Below the pieces are notes generated by a model, which saw only the letters and a list, made by a program, of their open reading frames with translations, ran no database searches and was not told the origin of the DNA. Shown here piece by piece: positions 50,732 to 58,793 of a stretch of 64,000 bases of DNA. The stretch covers positions 1-64,000 of the forward strand of contig DAOUCA010000047.1 of NCBI GenBank assembly GCA_034432375.1, given 5' to 3'. Each line of letters begins with the position of its first letter. Within the stretch, counting starts at the first letter, position 1. This stretch comes from JAHBVH01 sp034432375. GTDB lineage: Bacteria > Chloroflexota > Anaerolineae > Caldilineales > Caldilineaceae. Both the position numbers and the translations under genes were made by a program.

Positions 50732-51619
50732 ATGTTCGATGTAATTGTTGTCGGTGGCAGTGTGGCGGGGCTAAGTGCTGCCACCTATTTGGGGCGGATG
50801 CGGCGTTCTACGGTAGTTATTGACAGCGGCAAGCCGTGTAACCGCTTTTCCCATGCTTCACATGGCTTTTTAACCCGTGATGGCGTGGATCCGGCTGAAT
50901 TGTTGCGCATTGGGCACGAACAAGTGCAAGTCTACCCGACCGTAGAGTTCCGCCCTGGTCTGGTGACCGCGATTCAACGGCAAGAGGACAGTTTTCAAGT
51001 GACGTTGGAAACCGGCGAAACCATTGCAACGCGCAAGGTGTTGCTGGCGATGGGGCTGCGCGATCAGTTGCCGGATGTCGCCCATGTGGAGCAATTCTGG
51101 GGCCGCAGCGCGGTTCACTGTCCTTATTGTGATGGCTGGGAAGTGCGCGATAAACCATTGGCCGTCCAGGGCAATGGCCAAGGTGCCCTGCACCGCACCC
51201 GCTTATTGCTCAACCTCACCGACGATCTGGTTATCTGCACCGATGGCCCCGCGATTTTTAGCGAAGAGGAGTGGCAATTTCTGCAGGCGCGTCAGGTGCG
51301 CGTGATCGAAACTCCGTTGATTGGACTTGAAGCTGAGGGCGATCAACTCCACACCCTACGCTTTGCCGATGGCAGCACGTTGGCCCGCCACGCGCTCTTT
51401 CTCAATATCAAAACAAGTCAGCATGATCTCGTGGCGGCGTTGGGCTGCGAAGTCAATGAAATGGGCTTCGTGCAGGTCGATGAGCAGATGCGCACCACAG
51501 TTGCCGGGGTCTACGCTGCCGGTGATATGGCCAGCCCCATGCGCGCCGTGATCTTCGCCACCGCCCAAGGGGCCGCGGCGGGGATCTGGATCAATATGGC
51601 GCTGCTGGCAGATCAGTAG
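50732..51619 (+). CDS. Thioredoxin-reductase-like FAD/NAD(P)H oxidoreductase
   Basis: 295 residues. FAD-binding VVGGSVAGLSAATYLGR at the N-terminus, redox CxxC in HCPYCDGWEVRD (about residues 130-135), NAD(P)H region in between and C-terminal AGDMASPMRAVIFATAQGAAAG. This matches the short TrxB-like family often annotated as NAD(P)/FAD-dependent oxidoreductase; its partner could be a thioredoxin or another dithiol. AGGAG precedes the ATG. The duplicated operator dyad upstream suggests induction by a specific stress or metal. Confidence 0.92.
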   Translation: MFDVIVVGGSVAGLSAATYLGRMRRSTVVIDSGKPCNRFSHASHGFLTRDGVDPAELLRIGHEQVQVYPTVEFRPGLVTAIQRQEDSFQVTLETGETIATRKVLLAMGLRDQLPDVAHVEQFWGRSAVHCPYCDGWEVRDKPLAVQGNGQGALHRTRLLLNLTDDLVICTDGPAIFSEEEWQFLQARQVRVIETPLIGLEAEGDQLHTLRFADGSTLARHALFLNIKTSQHDLVAALGCEVNEMGFVQVDEQMRTTVAGVYAAGDMASPMRAVIFATAQGAAAGIWINMALLADQ

Positions 51620-51622
51620 GAC

Positions 51623-51655
51623 GGTGAGACGGTCGGACTGTCCCACCGTCTCACC
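51623..51655. terminator. Hairpin after the TrxB-like gene
   Basis: GGTGAGACGGT (51623-51633) pairs perfectly with ACCGTCTCACC (51645-51655). No T-tract, so intrinsic termination is uncertain. The sequence is built of the GGACGGT-type repeat units seen at 9.5 and 14.5 kb. Confidence 0.5.
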
Positions 51656-51750
51656 TCTGGTCGCCAAAATTTGGGACGCACCCGAGGGTTAGGGATCGCA
51701 TAACACTTGTGCACCTTGCCACTTTCCGTTCCTCGGTAGGTTGGCCCGCT

Positions 51751-52095
51751 TTAAAACCAGCGTCGTCCCCACAGGATCACCGTGACACCGACCAGCGCAA
51801 TGGATGCGCCGATCAGGTCAAAGCGATCGGGCCGCCAGCCGTCCACTACGCGCCCCCAAAGCAGCGATAGGACGATAAAGATACCACCATAGGCCGCGTA
51901 AACACGCCCGAAATTGCTCTCTGGTTGCAAGGTGGGAAGGACGCCATAGAGGAAGAGGATCAGACCGCCCAACAGCCCCCACGGCCAACCGAAGCCGTTG
52001 CGCAGCCACTGCCAGACCAGCCAGCCACCCCCAATTTCGGCCAGCCCGGCCAGCAGGAACAGGCCCAATACATATACAAGCCCGTTCATGTTCAC
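51751..52095 (-). CDS. YnfA/UPF0060 family membrane protein
   Basis: 114 residues, four transmembrane helices. GLAEIGGGWLVWQWLR, GRVYAAYGGIFI, LLWGRVVDGWRPDRFDLIGA are signature stretches of the YnfA (UPF0060) family, related to small multidrug resistance exporters. Start is either GTG at 52095, overlapping the MerR-gene stop as GTGA, or ATG at 52089. The overlap indicates one operon with the MerR regulator, so it may export a toxic compound or metal that the regulator senses. Confidence 0.9.
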   Translation of the reverse strand: MNMNGLVYVLGLFLLAGLAEIGGGWLVWQWLRNGFGWPWGLLGGLILFLYGVLPTLQPESNFGRVYAAYGGIFIVLSLLWGRVVDGWRPDRFDLIGASIALVGVTVILWGRRWF

Positions 52096-52517
52096 TGGGA
52101 ATCCCTATCTACATGCTCAGATGTCTGACACCCCATCTCCATCACCACAACACAATCCTCCAAGCGCAAACAGCCACAGCGCAGTCCCATCTCTAAAAGT
52201 GTTTTCATCTGTTGCGCCTGCACCATCATCTGCGCGATCTCCGCCAGCTTTTTGTGCGCCATGGTTTGCCAGCGCTCTGCCGGGGTAGCGTCAGCGGCAA
52301 AGCCATGAAATAACTCACCAATCTCCTGAACGGTAAAGCCGGCCTTTTGCGCCAATTGTACGAGCGCCAGCCGCTGCAATACGCTTTCATCATAGATCCG
52401 ACGTCCGTTAACGCGTTTGGGTGCAGCCAATAGACCTACGCTTTCATAGTAACGGATGGCCGAGGTGTTGATCCCGACGTGCGTAGCCACTTCGCCAATC
52501 GAGTAGCTTTTTTGCAT
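52092..52517 (-). CDS. MerR-family regulator
   Basis: 141 residues. N-terminal winged HTH: YSIGEVATHVGINTSAIRYYESVGLL, with the RRIYDE recognition helix region. The dimer helix follows, then a Cys-rich end RCGCLRLEDCVVVMEMGCQ, which resembles the metal/thiol-sensing loops of MerR, ZntR and SoxR types. It is co-transcribed with the YnfA gene and divergent from the CCPF-protein gene, whose promoter has the long spacer typical of MerR control. The start at 52517 is chosen as the HTH begins right after it. Confidence 0.92.
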   Translation of the reverse strand: MQKSYSIGEVATHVGINTSAIRYYESVGLLAAPKRVNGRRIYDESVLQRLALVQLAQKAGFTVQEIGELFHGFAADATPAERWQTMAHKKLAEIAQMMVQAQQMKTLLEMGLRCGCLRLEDCVVVMEMGCQTSEHVDRDSQ

Positions 52518-52528
52518 AAAATTGCCTC

Positions 52529-52559
52529 TTGACTTCAAGTGCACTTTAAGTGTTAGAGT
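52529..52559 (+). promoter_or_regulatory. MerR-type promoter with 19-bp spacer
   Basis: TTGACT (52529-52534), 19-base spacer, TAGAGT (52554-52559). The spacer holds a dyad CTTCAAGTGCACTTTAAG (52533-52550) with one mismatched pair, similar in form to SoxR/MerR boxes. It reads toward the CCPF-protein gene, with the MerR gene divergent. Confidence 0.75.
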
Positions 52560-52617
52560 GGATTGTACAGCGCAAATGGGCGTTATACAAATCGGATATT
52601 TGATTCAAAAGGAGTAG

Positions 52618-53061
52618 ATGGTGCAAATCAATAAATCACAAGAAGGTGAGAAAATGTCTACAAACCAGTGTAACGAGCAACAAGAAGATCAACCAATTAT
52701 CTGCGATTTGACCGCCATCCCGGCGCAGATGCGTGAACAGCACATACTCGATGCCACACACATTTTTCAGAAGGCAGAAGAGATTCAGGAATTGGCGCAG
52801 GGGCATGCCTTTCGTTTTCCCAATGAAGCGGGCATGTGGCCGGCATTGGCAACGTTTGTCGAGTATGAACGCCTCTGTTGTCCCTTCTTCCGCTTTGGCT
52901 TAACCGCCGAACCCAATCACGGCCCCCTGTGGTTGACGTTGACAGGGCCGGAAGGGACAAAAGATCTGCTGAATCTCTCGCTGGTTCATACCGGCGGCGA
53001 AGCGCGTCTGGACCAAGCGGTTGCCCAACTGGCAGATGCATTATCCGGTGTGCTTGGGTAA
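52618..53061 (+). CDS. Conserved MerR-linked protein with CCPF motif
   Basis: 147 residues. A conserved ERLCCPFFRF motif (about residues 83-92) followed by LTGPEGTKDLL marks a family I know as uncharacterised proteins found beside MerR-type regulators. The vicinal Cys pair suggests binding of a soft metal(loid) or thiol chemistry. An AAAAGGAG lies just before the ATG at 52618; an ATG at 52654 also has AAGGTGAG upstream, so the true start is uncertain. The gene is under a MerR-type promoter. Confidence 0.82.
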   Translation: MVQINKSQEGEKMSTNQCNEQQEDQPIICDLTAIPAQMREQHILDATHIFQKAEEIQELAQGHAFRFPNEAGMWPALATFVEYERLCCPFFRFGLTAEPNHGPLWLTLTGPEGTKDLLNLSLVHTGGEARLDQAVAQLADALSGVLG

Positions 53062-53211
53062 ACGGGGCGACCCGAACCTCGTTGTGCGGTGAGCGACATG
53101 CGTTTCGGCTAGCCTCATGCTTGCCTTGACCCTCTATAACCTGGTTACCCCAGAAGAGTTGACCGGCGGGTCGCTGAACAAAGAGACAAAAAGTACAAAC
53201 TTTTTCTGCCA

Positions 53212-53275
53212 TTGACAACACAAGCAGATGCCGCTATAATCGCAAATAGTTGTTATTGCAAATTTTCGCAATAAC
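53212..53275 (+). promoter_or_regulatory. Consensus promoter with downstream dyad, Nik-type ABC operon
   Basis: TTGACA (53212-53217), 17-base spacer, TATAAT (53235-53240): a perfect sigma-70 promoter. GTTATTGC-N8-GCAATAAC (53252-53275) begins about 12 bases after the -10, covering the start site. A repressor there would shut off the operon. The form resembles metalloregulator boxes of the Fur superfamily (for example Nur, TTGC-N-GCAA). Confidence 0.8.
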
Positions 53276-53316
53276 CTTGAGGCACTGTTAACAGAGTCAA
53301 AGGGAGACGCACCACC

Positions 53317-54966
53317 ATGAGATACCGTGCAACAACGCTCTTGCTGATCCTCATTTCGCTCATGCTGTGGAGTGGCTGCGCGGCCCCCGCCGCGCCGGCC
53401 ACCAGCGATAACGCCACGGACACAGCCACCGCAAAAACCACGACAACGGCATCCGATGGCCAGGAATTGATCCTCGCCATCGGTGGTGAAGCGGACGAAG
53501 GGTACGACCCGACCTTGGGTTGGGGCCGCTATGGCGCACCGCTCTTCCAGAGCACGTTGCTCCGTCGCGATGAAAATCTCAACCTCGTCAACGATCTGGC
53601 CGAGAGCTACACCGTTAGCGAGGACCGGCTCACCTGGACGGTGACGATTCGCCAGGATGTGCAATTCTCTGACGGCACGCCGTTGACCGCCGCCGATATC
53701 GCCTTCACCTACAACAAGGCGGCTACAAGTGGTGGGCTGACCGATGTGACTGTGCTCGACGAAGCGACCGCGCTCGATGAGTACACGGTTGAACTGCGGT
53801 TGCGCCAGCCGCAGAGCACCTTTGTCAACCGGCTGGTGACCTTGGGGATTGTACCAGCGGCGAGCTATGATGAGAGTACCTATGGCCAAAATCCCATTGG
53901 TTCCGGCCCCTACACGTTGGTGCAATGGGACAAAGGACAGCAGTTAATCGTCGAGGCCAACCCACTCTACTATGGTATGAAACCAGTCATTGAACGGGTG
54001 GTCTTTCTCTTTTTAGAGGAAGACGCCGGTTTTGCCGCGGCCCAAGCTGGCGAGGTGCAGATGGTGGCGGTGCCCCAAGCCCTGGCCATCCAGAAGATTC
54101 CAGGGATGCGGCTGGTTGATGTACAGAGCGTTGACAACCGCGGCATGCTCTTCCCCTTCGTGCCCGACGCCGGCGAGCAGACCGCAAATGGCTACGCCAT
54201 CGGCAACAATGTGACCGCCGACCGGGCGATTCGGCAGGCGATCAACTACGTGATTGACCGTGCGGCGCTCGTCGAGGGCGTGTTGGAGGGCTATGGGTCG
54301 CCGGCCTATGGCCCGGTGAGTGGTCTGGCTTGGGAAGAGCCATCTGCCGCGATTACCGATGCCGATCCAACTACCGCCCAGACCATCCTGGCCGATGGCG
54401 GTTGGGCCGACAGCGATGGCGATGGCATTGTCGAAAAGGATGGCACCAAGGCTGAATTTACCCTGATCTACCCGGCGAGCGACAGCACCCGCCAAGCCCT
54501 CGCGCTCAGCGCCGCCGATATGGTCAAGCCGATTGGCATCCAGATCGATGTAGAGGGCAAAAGCTGGGATGAGATCGAGACGCTGATGTACAGCAACGCC
54601 ATCCTCTTTGGCTGGGGCAGCCACGACCAGACGGAGATGTGGAATCTCTACCACAGCGCCATGCGCGGCGTTGACTATTACAACACCGGCTACTACGCCA
54701 ATGAACAGGTTGACACTTATCTTGATCTGGCAATGGGTGCGACATCCGAGGAAGAGGCCATCGCCTTCTGGCAAGCCGCACAACTGGACGAAGATGGCAA
54801 CGGCTTCACCACCCAAGGCGACGCGGCCTGGGCGTGGCTGGTCAACCTCGACCACACCTACTTTGTCAGCGACTGCCTCGACATCGGCCAACCCCAAATC
54901 GAACCGCACGGCCACGGCTGGCCTATCACGGCGAATATCGTGAGCTGGCAGTGGACGTGTGACTAA
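53317..54966 (+). CDS. ABC importer substrate-binding lipoprotein (NikA/OppA type)
   Basis: 549 residues. Lipoprotein signal LLLILISLMLWSGCAAP, then a Thr/Ala-rich linker and a cluster C binding fold (SBP_bac_5): LTWTVTIRQDVQFSDGTPLTAADIAF and NPIGSGPYTLVQWDKGQQL are hallmark stretches. It binds the substrate outside the membrane and hands it to the permeases encoded downstream. Candidate substrates are nickel or a nickel chelate, another metallophore or a peptide. The dyad in its promoter, similar to that ahead of the iron-permease operon, favours a metal. AGGGAG precedes the ATG. Confidence 0.92.
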   Translation: MRYRATTLLLILISLMLWSGCAAPAAPATSDNATDTATAKTTTTASDGQELILAIGGEADEGYDPTLGWGRYGAPLFQSTLLRRDENLNLVNDLAESYTVSEDRLTWTVTIRQDVQFSDGTPLTAADIAFTYNKAATSGGLTDVTVLDEATALDEYTVELRLRQPQSTFVNRLVTLGIVPAASYDESTYGQNPIGSGPYTLVQWDKGQQLIVEANPLYYGMKPVIERVVFLFLEEDAGFAAAQAGEVQMVAVPQALAIQKIPGMRLVDVQSVDNRGMLFPFVPDAGEQTANGYAIGNNVTADRAIRQAINYVIDRAALVEGVLEGYGSPAYGPVSGLAWEEPSAAITDADPTTAQTILADGGWADSDGDGIVEKDGTKAEFTLIYPASDSTRQALALSAADMVKPIGIQIDVEGKSWDEIETLMYSNAILFGWGSHDQTEMWNLYHSAMRGVDYYNTGYYANEQVDTYLDLAMGATSEEEAIAFWQAAQLDEDGNGFTTQGDAAWAWLVNLDHTYFVSDCLDIGQPQIEPHGHGWPITANIVSWQWTCD

Positions 54967-54967
54967 A

Positions 54968-55076
54968 AGTGCTCATTGGTCATTAGTTCTTTGTCACGGC
55001 TCCTTTGTAACTTGACCGCTTGGCACAGACCAATGACCAATAATCAATGACGAATAACCAATAGCCAATGACAAAC
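54968..55076. repeat. AATGACC/AATAACC short tandem repeat
   Basis: GCTCATTGGTCATTAGT at one end and CAATGACCAATAATCAATGA plus similar units at the other. The units resemble TTGGTCATT heptamers known in cyanobacteria. The repeat runs into the start codon region of the following gene. Confidence 0.8.
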
Positions 55077-55616
55077 ACCCCAATCGACAAACGTGCCCCC
55101 ATGCCCTCGGCCCCCATGCAATATCGCGACAATGGCGATGTGGCGTGGAGTGAAATGTGGGAAAATTTCTGCGCACTGGCGCTTGACGGTGGTCCGCCAC
55201 ATCGGGCGGAGATGTTGACCGCACAGCCGATGCCCGACACGCACAGCCCAACCTATCAACTGGCGGTGCAAGAAATCGTGCGCGGCATTCACGAAGTCTG
55301 CGGCCTGCCCGCGGCGGAAGTTGCGCCCGGCTGGATCGGGGTGACCTGTCCGTCGGCAGCGATGGCAACCTGGCTGGCCGAGGCGATTGTCGCCGAACAG
55401 GTGGAGGCCCACGCCGAAGGTGCCCTGCTGCGCGTCCCAGTGGGGGACTACTACACCGTCAAAGGCGAGATCAAAAATGTGATCACCGCAGTCGCCAAAA
55501 CAACCCACTACTGGGGTGACCACCTGCCACCTGAAGTCAAGCAGACGATAGCGATGCAGGAAACGTTTACCCGCTTTGTCACTTGGGTTCGGCGACGGTT
55601 GAAGTTCACATCATAG
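55068..55616 (+). CDS. Conserved small protein of the ABC operon, unknown function
   Basis: 182 residues, soluble. MQYRDNGDVAWSEMWENFCALAL, GGPPHRAEML, EIVRGIHEVCGLPA and KGEIKNVITAVAKTTHYWGDHLPPEV are compact, conserved-looking motifs. I have seen such a family beside Nik/Opp-type importers but cannot give a function. The first in-frame ATG (55068) lies inside the short tandem repeat, so the real start may be 55101 or 55116 (MQYRD). It sits between the binding protein and first permease genes, which argues for a role in processing or sensing the imported substrate. Confidence 0.78.
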   Translation: MTNTPIDKRAPMPSAPMQYRDNGDVAWSEMWENFCALALDGGPPHRAEMLTAQPMPDTHSPTYQLAVQEIVRGIHEVCGLPAAEVAPGWIGVTCPSAAMATWLAEAIVAEQVEAHAEGALLRVPVGDYYTVKGEIKNVITAVAKTTHYWGDHLPPEVKQTIAMQETFTRFVTWVRRRLKFTS

Positions 55617-55708
55617 ACATTCACGATTCAGCCACGGAGTGGCGACAGACCGTAGCCGTGGCGCTTCAGCCCACGGTTCAAACGCACTGATAACAATCAA
55701 TCAACCCT

Positions 55709-56686
55709 ATGCTACGCTTTCTGACCAATAAACTCATTCGCCTGATCCTCCTGCTCTTCGCCGTGGCGACGCTCTCGTTCACGCTCCTCAGCCTCTCGCC
55801 GATCGACCCGGTTGATGCCTATGTGGGCGCGGCGATGCTCAATATCAGCCCCGAACAGCGCCAGCAGATCGCCGACCGTTGGGGCTTGGATGCTCCGCCT
55901 GCTGCCCGCTTTGGGCGTTGGCTGCAAAACCTGTTGACCGGCGATTTGGGACGCTCGATGATCTTCAACCAGCCGGTGCGCACGGTAATTGGTGAACGCT
56001 TTCTCGCCTCGCTCTGGCTGATGGCCGCGGCGTGGCTGTTGTCGGGCCTCCTCGGCTTTGGGCTGGGGCTGTTGGCCGGTCTGCGCCAGGGCTCGTGGTT
56101 CGACCAGGCGATCCGCTTCTACGCCTACACGCTCGCCTCGACACCAACCTTTTGGCTGGCGCTGTTGCTCCTGATCTTCTTCTCGGTCACGCTGCGCTGG
56201 ACGCCGGTTTGCTGTGCCACGCCACCCGGTGTGCCGCTGGCCGAAGCGAGTGTGGGACAACGGCTCTATCACCTGATCTTGCCGGCGGCCGCGCTCAGCA
56301 TTATCGGCGTTGCCAACATTGCGCTGCACACACGGCAGAAGCTGATTGACGTCCTGCACAGCGACTACGCGCTCTTTGCGCGTGCCCAAGGTGAAAGCAG
56401 CGCCGGTATCGTCTGGCAACATGGCCTGCGCAACATCGCCTTGCCCGCGATTACGCTCCAATTTGCGTCGCTCAGCGAACTTTTTGGTGGCTCGGTGCTG
56501 GCCGAACAGGTCTTTGCCTATCCTGGCTTGGGCGAGGCGACGGTGCAGGCCGGGCTGCGCGGCGATGTGCCGCTGCTGCTGGGCATTGTGCTCTTTAGCG
56601 CGCTCTTCGTCTTCACCGGCAACACGCTGGCTGATCTGAGCTATCGTCTGATCGACCCGCGGATTCGCCTGGGGACGCAGGGGTAG
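55709..56686 (+). CDS. ABC importer permease (NikB/OppB type)
   Basis: 325 residues, six transmembrane helices. The N-terminal RLILLLFAVATLSFTLLSLSPIDP and the EAA-loop region (YALFARAQGESSAGIVWQHGLRNIALPAI) are characteristic of the BPD_transp_1 family, OppB/NikB branch. It pairs with the NikC-type permease encoded 290 bases downstream. The intervening DNA contains an inverted-repeat element. The gene before it ends with a short GCCACGG-type repeat in the gap 55617-55708. Confidence 0.92.
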   Translation: MLRFLTNKLIRLILLLFAVATLSFTLLSLSPIDPVDAYVGAAMLNISPEQRQQIADRWGLDAPPAARFGRWLQNLLTGDLGRSMIFNQPVRTVIGERFLASLWLMAAAWLLSGLLGFGLGLLAGLRQGSWFDQAIRFYAYTLASTPTFWLALLLLIFFSVTLRWTPVCCATPPGVPLAEASVGQRLYHLILPAAALSIIGVANIALHTRQKLIDVLHSDYALFARAQGESSAGIVWQHGLRNIALPAITLQFASLSELFGGSVLAEQVFAYPGLGEATVQAGLRGDVPLLLGIVLFSALFVFTGNTLADLSYRLIDPRIRLGTQG

Positions 56687-56760
56687 GATATATACGCTGT
56701 GCAGAACACTGGACAAGAAGACAAAATGACTGGATGCCAAGATTACCGCGTATTGTGTCC

Positions 56761-56927
56761 TGTTGGCGAATTTAATTATCAACCTTCATAATCGGGCTTG
56801 TAACAGTCTCGAAGCCCGATTTATCGGGCGCTGCTTATAGCTCGGCGATTCATCGGCAAGCGGTGGTGCATATACCGAATTAAATTAACATGTTTCATCA
56901 TTCTGCTATCGGGTAAATTCGCCAACA
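56761..56927. mobile_element. Inverted-repeat element between permease genes
   Basis: 167 bp bounded by TGTTGGCGAATTTA (56761-56774) and TAAATTCGCCAACA (56914-56927), a perfect 14-bp match. The inside holds a hairpin ATCGGGCTT...AAGCCCGAT (56791-56820). No coding capacity. It explains the large gap in an otherwise tight operon. Confidence 0.65.
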
Positions 56928-56976
56928 GTGTCATCTTGTCATCCGGTCATCCCTTCACAATAAAAAAGGAGATCTC

Positions 56977-57849
56977 TTGAGTACCCTGACCGCCTCATCC
57001 CCTGACACGCTACAACGCTCCACTGGCTTTCAATGGAACCGCCGCAGCCGCACCTTTGCGACGATTGGCGGCTGTTTGCTCTTTTTTCTGCTGCTGGTGG
57101 TCGCCCGCTTTTGGATTGGCGATGACGGATTGCAAACTGCACTGCCAGCGCGTAATCAGCCGCCATCGTTGGTCCATCCCCTGGGCACCGATTGGCTGGG
57201 GCGCGATATGTTGACGCGCACGTTGCATGGGCTGGTATTGAGCCTGCGCGTGGGGCTGTTGGCTGCGTTGATCAGCGCCTTGTTGGGCACATTGTTAGGC
57301 TTGAGCGCCGCGGTCTTTGGTGGCGTGGTCGATACGGCCATCACCTGGCTGGTCGATCTCTTTTACAGCCTGCCCCATCTGGTGCTGCTCATTCTCATCT
57401 CCTTTGCCCTGGGTGGTGGGCTGCGCGGCACGTTGATTGCCGTGGCGATTACCCATTGGCCCGGCTTGACGCGGGTGATCCGCGCTGAGGCCGTGCAGGT
57501 GAAAAGCTCCGACTATGTGCAACTCTCGGCGCGGCTGGGGCGTTCGCCGTGGTGGATCGCCCGCCACCACCTGTTGCCGCACATTGTGCCCCAGTTCATC
57601 GTCGGCCTGATCCTGCTCTTCCCCCACGCCATCCTCCACGAAGCGGGGCTAACCTTTGTCGGCATCGGCCTCTCGCCCCACACCCCGGCAATTGGCATCA
57701 TCCTCGCCGAGTCGATGCGCCATCTTTCCACCGGCTACTGGTGGCTGGGCGTCTTCCCTGGGCTGGCGCTGCTAATCGCGGTCAAAGCCTTTGATATCCT
57801 GGGCGAACAGGTGCGCACGCTGCTCGACCCAAAGACGAGTCAGGAGTAA
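56977..57849 (+). CDS. ABC importer permease (NikC/OppC type)
   Basis: 290 residues. An N-terminal cytoplasmic tail, first helix (LLFFLLLVVARFWIG), the HPLGTDWLGRDMLTR motif typical of OppC/NikC proteins, and further helices with the EAA loop DYVQLSARLGRSPWWIARHHLLP. The start is a TTG at 56977 with AAGGAG six bases upstream; no ATG would include the whole N-terminus. Two bases separate its stop from the next gene. Confidence 0.92.
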   Translation: MSTLTASSPDTLQRSTGFQWNRRSRTFATIGGCLLFFLLLVVARFWIGDDGLQTALPARNQPPSLVHPLGTDWLGRDMLTRTLHGLVLSLRVGLLAALISALLGTLLGLSAAVFGGVVDTAITWLVDLFYSLPHLVLLILISFALGGGLRGTLIAVAITHWPGLTRVIRAEAVQVKSSDYVQLSARLGRSPWWIARHHLLPHIVPQFIVGLILLFPHAILHEAGLTFVGIGLSPHTPAIGIILAESMRHLSTGYWWLGVFPGLALLIAVKAFDILGEQVRTLLDPKTSQE

Positions 57850-57851
57850 CG

Positions 57852-58784
57852 ATGCTAGATGTCAAAAATTTGGCCGTGAGCTTCACGATGTACGATGTGG
57901 GGCTGGTGCGGCGTGAACTCACCGTGATCACTGGGCTCGATTTGACGGTGAAGCAGGGCGAAGTGGTGGCTGTCGTTGGCTCCAGCGGCTCGGGCAAAAG
58001 TCTACTGGCGCATGCGGTACTCGGCATTCTGCCGGCCAATGCCACTGTTTCCGGGACGATGTTGTTTGATGGCGCAGCACTGACCCCGGCGCGGCAGGCT
58101 GGGCTGCGCGGGCGGACGATTGCGCTGATTCCGCAGTCGGTCGGCTTTCTCGATCCGCTCATGCGCGTCGGTAGGCAGGTGCGCCGCGCTGCCTATCTAA
58201 GCGGTATTCCATCGCAGGCAACCGCCCAAACCCAAGCGGCAACCTTTCAACGTTATGGTCTGGCGGAACGGGTGAGCCGTTTCTTCCCCTTTCAGATCTC
58301 CGGCGGCATGGCGCGCCGCGTGTTGACCGCCACCGCCGCGATCGGCAACGCCACGCTCTTGATCGCCGATGAGCCGACCCCGGGTCTGCACCCCAACGCC
58401 GTGACCGAGACGCTCAACCACCTGCGCCAACTGGCCGATGAAGGGCGCGGCGTGATCCTGATCACGCACGATATTGACGCGGCATTGCGCGTGGCGGATC
58501 GGGTGGCGGTTTTTTATGCGGGCACCACAGTCGAAGTGGCCAACGCGGCTGATTTTTCAACCGACGGCCAGACGTTGCGCCATCCCTACACCAAGGCGCT
58601 CTGGCGTTCGTTGCCGCAGCATGACTTTGTGCCCATTCCCGGCGCGCAGCCGATGCCCGACGCCTTGCCCGTCGGCTGTCTCTTCGCGCCCCGCTGTCCG
58701 CTGGCTACTACCGAATGCACAGCCATCCGTCCCACCATGCGTGATCTGCGCGGCGGGCGCGTGCGCTGTGTTCACGCCGAATGA
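57852..58784 (+). CDS. ABC importer ATPase (NikD/OppD type)
   Basis: 310 residues. Walker A GSSGSGKS (about 45-52), Q-loop ALIPQSVGFLDPLMRVG, signature ISGGMARRV, Walker B LLIADEPTPGLH and H-loop LITHD. The C-terminal oligopeptide-transporter extension (LPVGCLFAPRCPLATTEC, with Cys residues like the Fe-S motif of Opp/Dpp ATPases) is present. Signature is slightly altered from LSGG. AGGAG precedes the ATG. Confidence 0.93.
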   Translation: MLDVKNLAVSFTMYDVGLVRRELTVITGLDLTVKQGEVVAVVGSSGSGKSLLAHAVLGILPANATVSGTMLFDGAALTPARQAGLRGRTIALIPQSVGFLDPLMRVGRQVRRAAYLSGIPSQATAQTQAATFQRYGLAERVSRFFPFQISGGMARRVLTATAAIGNATLLIADEPTPGLHPNAVTETLNHLRQLADEGRGVILITHDIDAALRVADRVAVFYAGTTVEVANAADFSTDGQTLRHPYTKALWRSLPQHDFVPIPGAQPMPDALPVGCLFAPRCPLATTECTAIRPTMRDLRGGRVRCVHAE

Positions 58785-58793
58785 GGTTGCGCT

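Noticed and set aside
54013..54915. Long open frame opposite the substrate-binding protein gene
   Set aside because: It is an antisense frame kept open by GC-rich codon bias; the plus-strand protein has clear family motifs and a signal peptide.
55712..56782. 356-codon open frame opposite the NikB-type permease
   Set aside because: Low-complexity Arg/Gln-rich product with no family signature; shadow of the permease gene.
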